This document shows positions 63,029 to 64,000 of a stretch of DNA of 64,000 nt, piece by piece. The translations under genes were made by a program, and so were the position numbers. The first letter of the stretch is position 1; every line of letters begins with the position of its first letter. The DNA comes from Porphyromonas gulae DSM 15663 (GTDB lineage Bacteria > Bacteroidota > Bacteroidia > Bacteroidales > Porphyromonadaceae): NCBI RefSeq assembly GCF_000378065.1, contig NZ_KB899147.1:1-64000 (forward strand). The letters are read 5' to 3'. A model generated the notes under the pieces. It saw only the letters and a program-made list of their open reading frames with translations. It was not told the origin of the DNA and did no database searches.

Positions 63029-63937
63029 ATGACATCTTCACGCCTCTACGGTCTTGCGGTCGGTGTACTGTCGTCCGCCACGTTCGGACTCATCCCCCTG
63101 TTCACGCTGCCGATTTCGGCTAAGGGGGCTTCGTTCGAGCTTATTCTTTTCTATCGCTTCTTCTTCGCAGCCATCGCCATCGGTCTGCTGCATCGCCTAT
63201 CGGGCGGCAGCTTCAGAGTCGGCCGCGCAGATATAGGTCCGCTGGTATTGCTGGGCTTGCTCTACACCGGCTCGGCACTTTTCCTCTTCCACGGCTACAG
63301 CTATATGGCCAGCGGAGTAGCCACCACCATCCACTTCCTCTATCCGCTGTTCGTCTCGGCACTGATGCTTCTATTCTTTCGGGAGAGACTTTCGCCCGTG
63401 CCATTGACGGCCATTCTCATCGCCCTGATAGGCGTGGGCTTGCTGATGGGCCTCACGGGAGGGGGCGATCGGGTAGGGCTTACCGGCTTTGTGATAGTCG
63501 CCATCTCGGCACTTTGCTATGCCCTCTATATCGTCTTTGTCAATCGGAGCCGGATCCGAACCATGCCGGGGCGGCGGCTGACGTTTTACGTCTTCGTGGC
63601 TGCGGCAGGTTTTTGTCTCATCAACGTCCTCGTCAGACAGGGCGAAGTGGCTCCTCTTCCCGATGTGGCTTCATGGGGCCATATCCTGCTCTTGGCTTTG
63701 GTGCCGACCGTAGTGTCCAATCTGGCTTTGGTAGTGGCCGTACGCAACATCGGCTCCACGCTCACCTCTGCACTGGGAGCTATGGAGCCGCTTACGTCCG
63801 TATTGGTCGGTGTGTGGGTCTTCGACGAGGTGTTGGGGGCCTCCGCTATAGTCGGTATGGGCTGTATCCTTATAGCCGTTGCGCTTATCGTCTTCTCCGA
63901 ACCGCTCGAACTGATGCTCCGGAGGAGGAGACGATAG
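63029..63937 (+). CDS. EamA/DMT-superfamily permease
   Basis: Starting at MTSSRLYGLAVGVLSSATFGLIPLF gives 302 residues; 24 residues upstream are dropped. About ten membrane helices form two EamA repeats, with repeat 1 including SYMASGVATTIHFLYPLFVSALMLLFFRERL and repeat 2 NIGSTLTSALGAMEPLTSVLVGVWVFDEVL, the usual glutamate-ending signature before the last helices. These proteins export amino acids, nucleotides or other metabolites; the substrate is unknown. The protein ends in a RRRRR-type cytoplasmic tail. Confidence 0.93.
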   Translation: MTSSRLYGLAVGVLSSATFGLIPLFTLPISAKGASFELILFYRFFFAAIAIGLLHRLSGGSFRVGRADIGPLVLLGLLYTGSALFLFHGYSYMASGVATTIHFLYPLFVSALMLLFFRERLSPVPLTAILIALIGVGLLMGLTGGGDRVGLTGFVIVAISALCYALYIVFVNRSRIRTMPGRRLTFYVFVAAAGFCLINVLVRQGEVAPLPDVASWGHILLLALVPTVVSNLALVVAVRNIGSTLTSALGAMEPLTSVLVGVWVFDEVLGASAIVGMGCILIAVALIVFSEPLELMLRRRRR

Positions 63938-64000
63938 CGGCCGTTCGCTACCGTTCGTCTGCCGCTATATTGCTTTCGGCTACCAAGTAGAGGGGCCTTC

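Noticed and set aside
63514-63990. 158-codon plus-strand frame near the window end
   Set aside because: It is an out-of-frame shadow of the DMT permease gene.

Overview
The window is a stretch of Bacteroidota chromosome that is almost certainly Porphyromonas gingivalis or a very close relative. The basis is a complete porP-porK-porL-porM-porN type IX secretion cluster in the P. gingivalis order, TAnnTTTG-type promoter boxes instead of E. coli-like ones, an IS3-family transposase end at the left edge, and enzymes of an amino-acid-fermenting asaccharolytic anaerobe (Rnf complex, histidine degradation, a dipeptidyl-peptidase III-like enzyme, MeaB). The species call is inference from gene content. 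No tRNA, rRNA or CRISPR array was seen. Coding density is high and both strands are used.

Layout. 1-282: end of an IS3-family element cut by the window edge. 0.4-7.5 kb: a small lipoprotein, pheS, nth, a PAP2 phosphatase with a barrel-like tail, and mfd. 7.6-10 kb: a more AT-rich pocket with pirin, DoxX and a nitroreductase-fold protein. 10-13.1 kb: a tightly overlapping operon (DUF4199 protein, GT2 glycosyltransferase, nitroreductase, ApbE flavin transferase) that converges on the Rnf operon (13.3-18.8 kb, RseC-like protein then rnfB, C, D, G, E, A). ApbE proteins flavinylate Rnf subunits, so this pairing is functionally meaningful. 19-23 kb: a TPR protein, a phage-type GH108 muramidase and a pair of half-size chromate transporters. 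23-29.2 kb: the type IX secretion genes. 29.6-36.4 kb: a TolC gene divergent from a HlyD / ABC ATPase / two-permease efflux operon. 36.7-42.2 kb: malic enzyme (MaeB), a small membrane protein, RpiB and transketolase. 43-50.9 kb: rplU-rpmA-serS, a large M49 peptidase, two DUF1573 proteins and MeaB. 50.9-60.2 kb: a DAACS symporter, a cupin, and a seven-gene minus-strand operon for histidine breakdown (HU-like protein, ftcD, hutI, a YjiH-type membrane protein, a porin, cyclodeaminase, hutH). 60.8-64 kb: rho and a DMT permease.

The most interesting parts are non-coding. Two arrays of exactly five tandem palindromes occur: one with a 23-bp period (33489-33603) inside the efflux operon, the other with a 22-bp period and an unrelated core (about 60225-60334) in the leader of the HU/histidine operon. 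Three diverged copies of a roughly 115-150 bp dispersed element lie in the gaps at 20.6, 42.6 and 47.9 kb. A long stem-like inverted repeat sits between the divergent tolC and hlyD genes. Two terminator hairpins 39 kb apart share almost the same stem sequence.

Several gene starts were moved downstream from the longest open frame, because the extra N-terminal residues are not family-like and the chosen start lies at the conserved N-terminus: porL, rplU, serS, maeB, hutH, hutI, the first efflux permease, the DAACS symporter, the cupin, the DUF2795 protein and the DMT permease.
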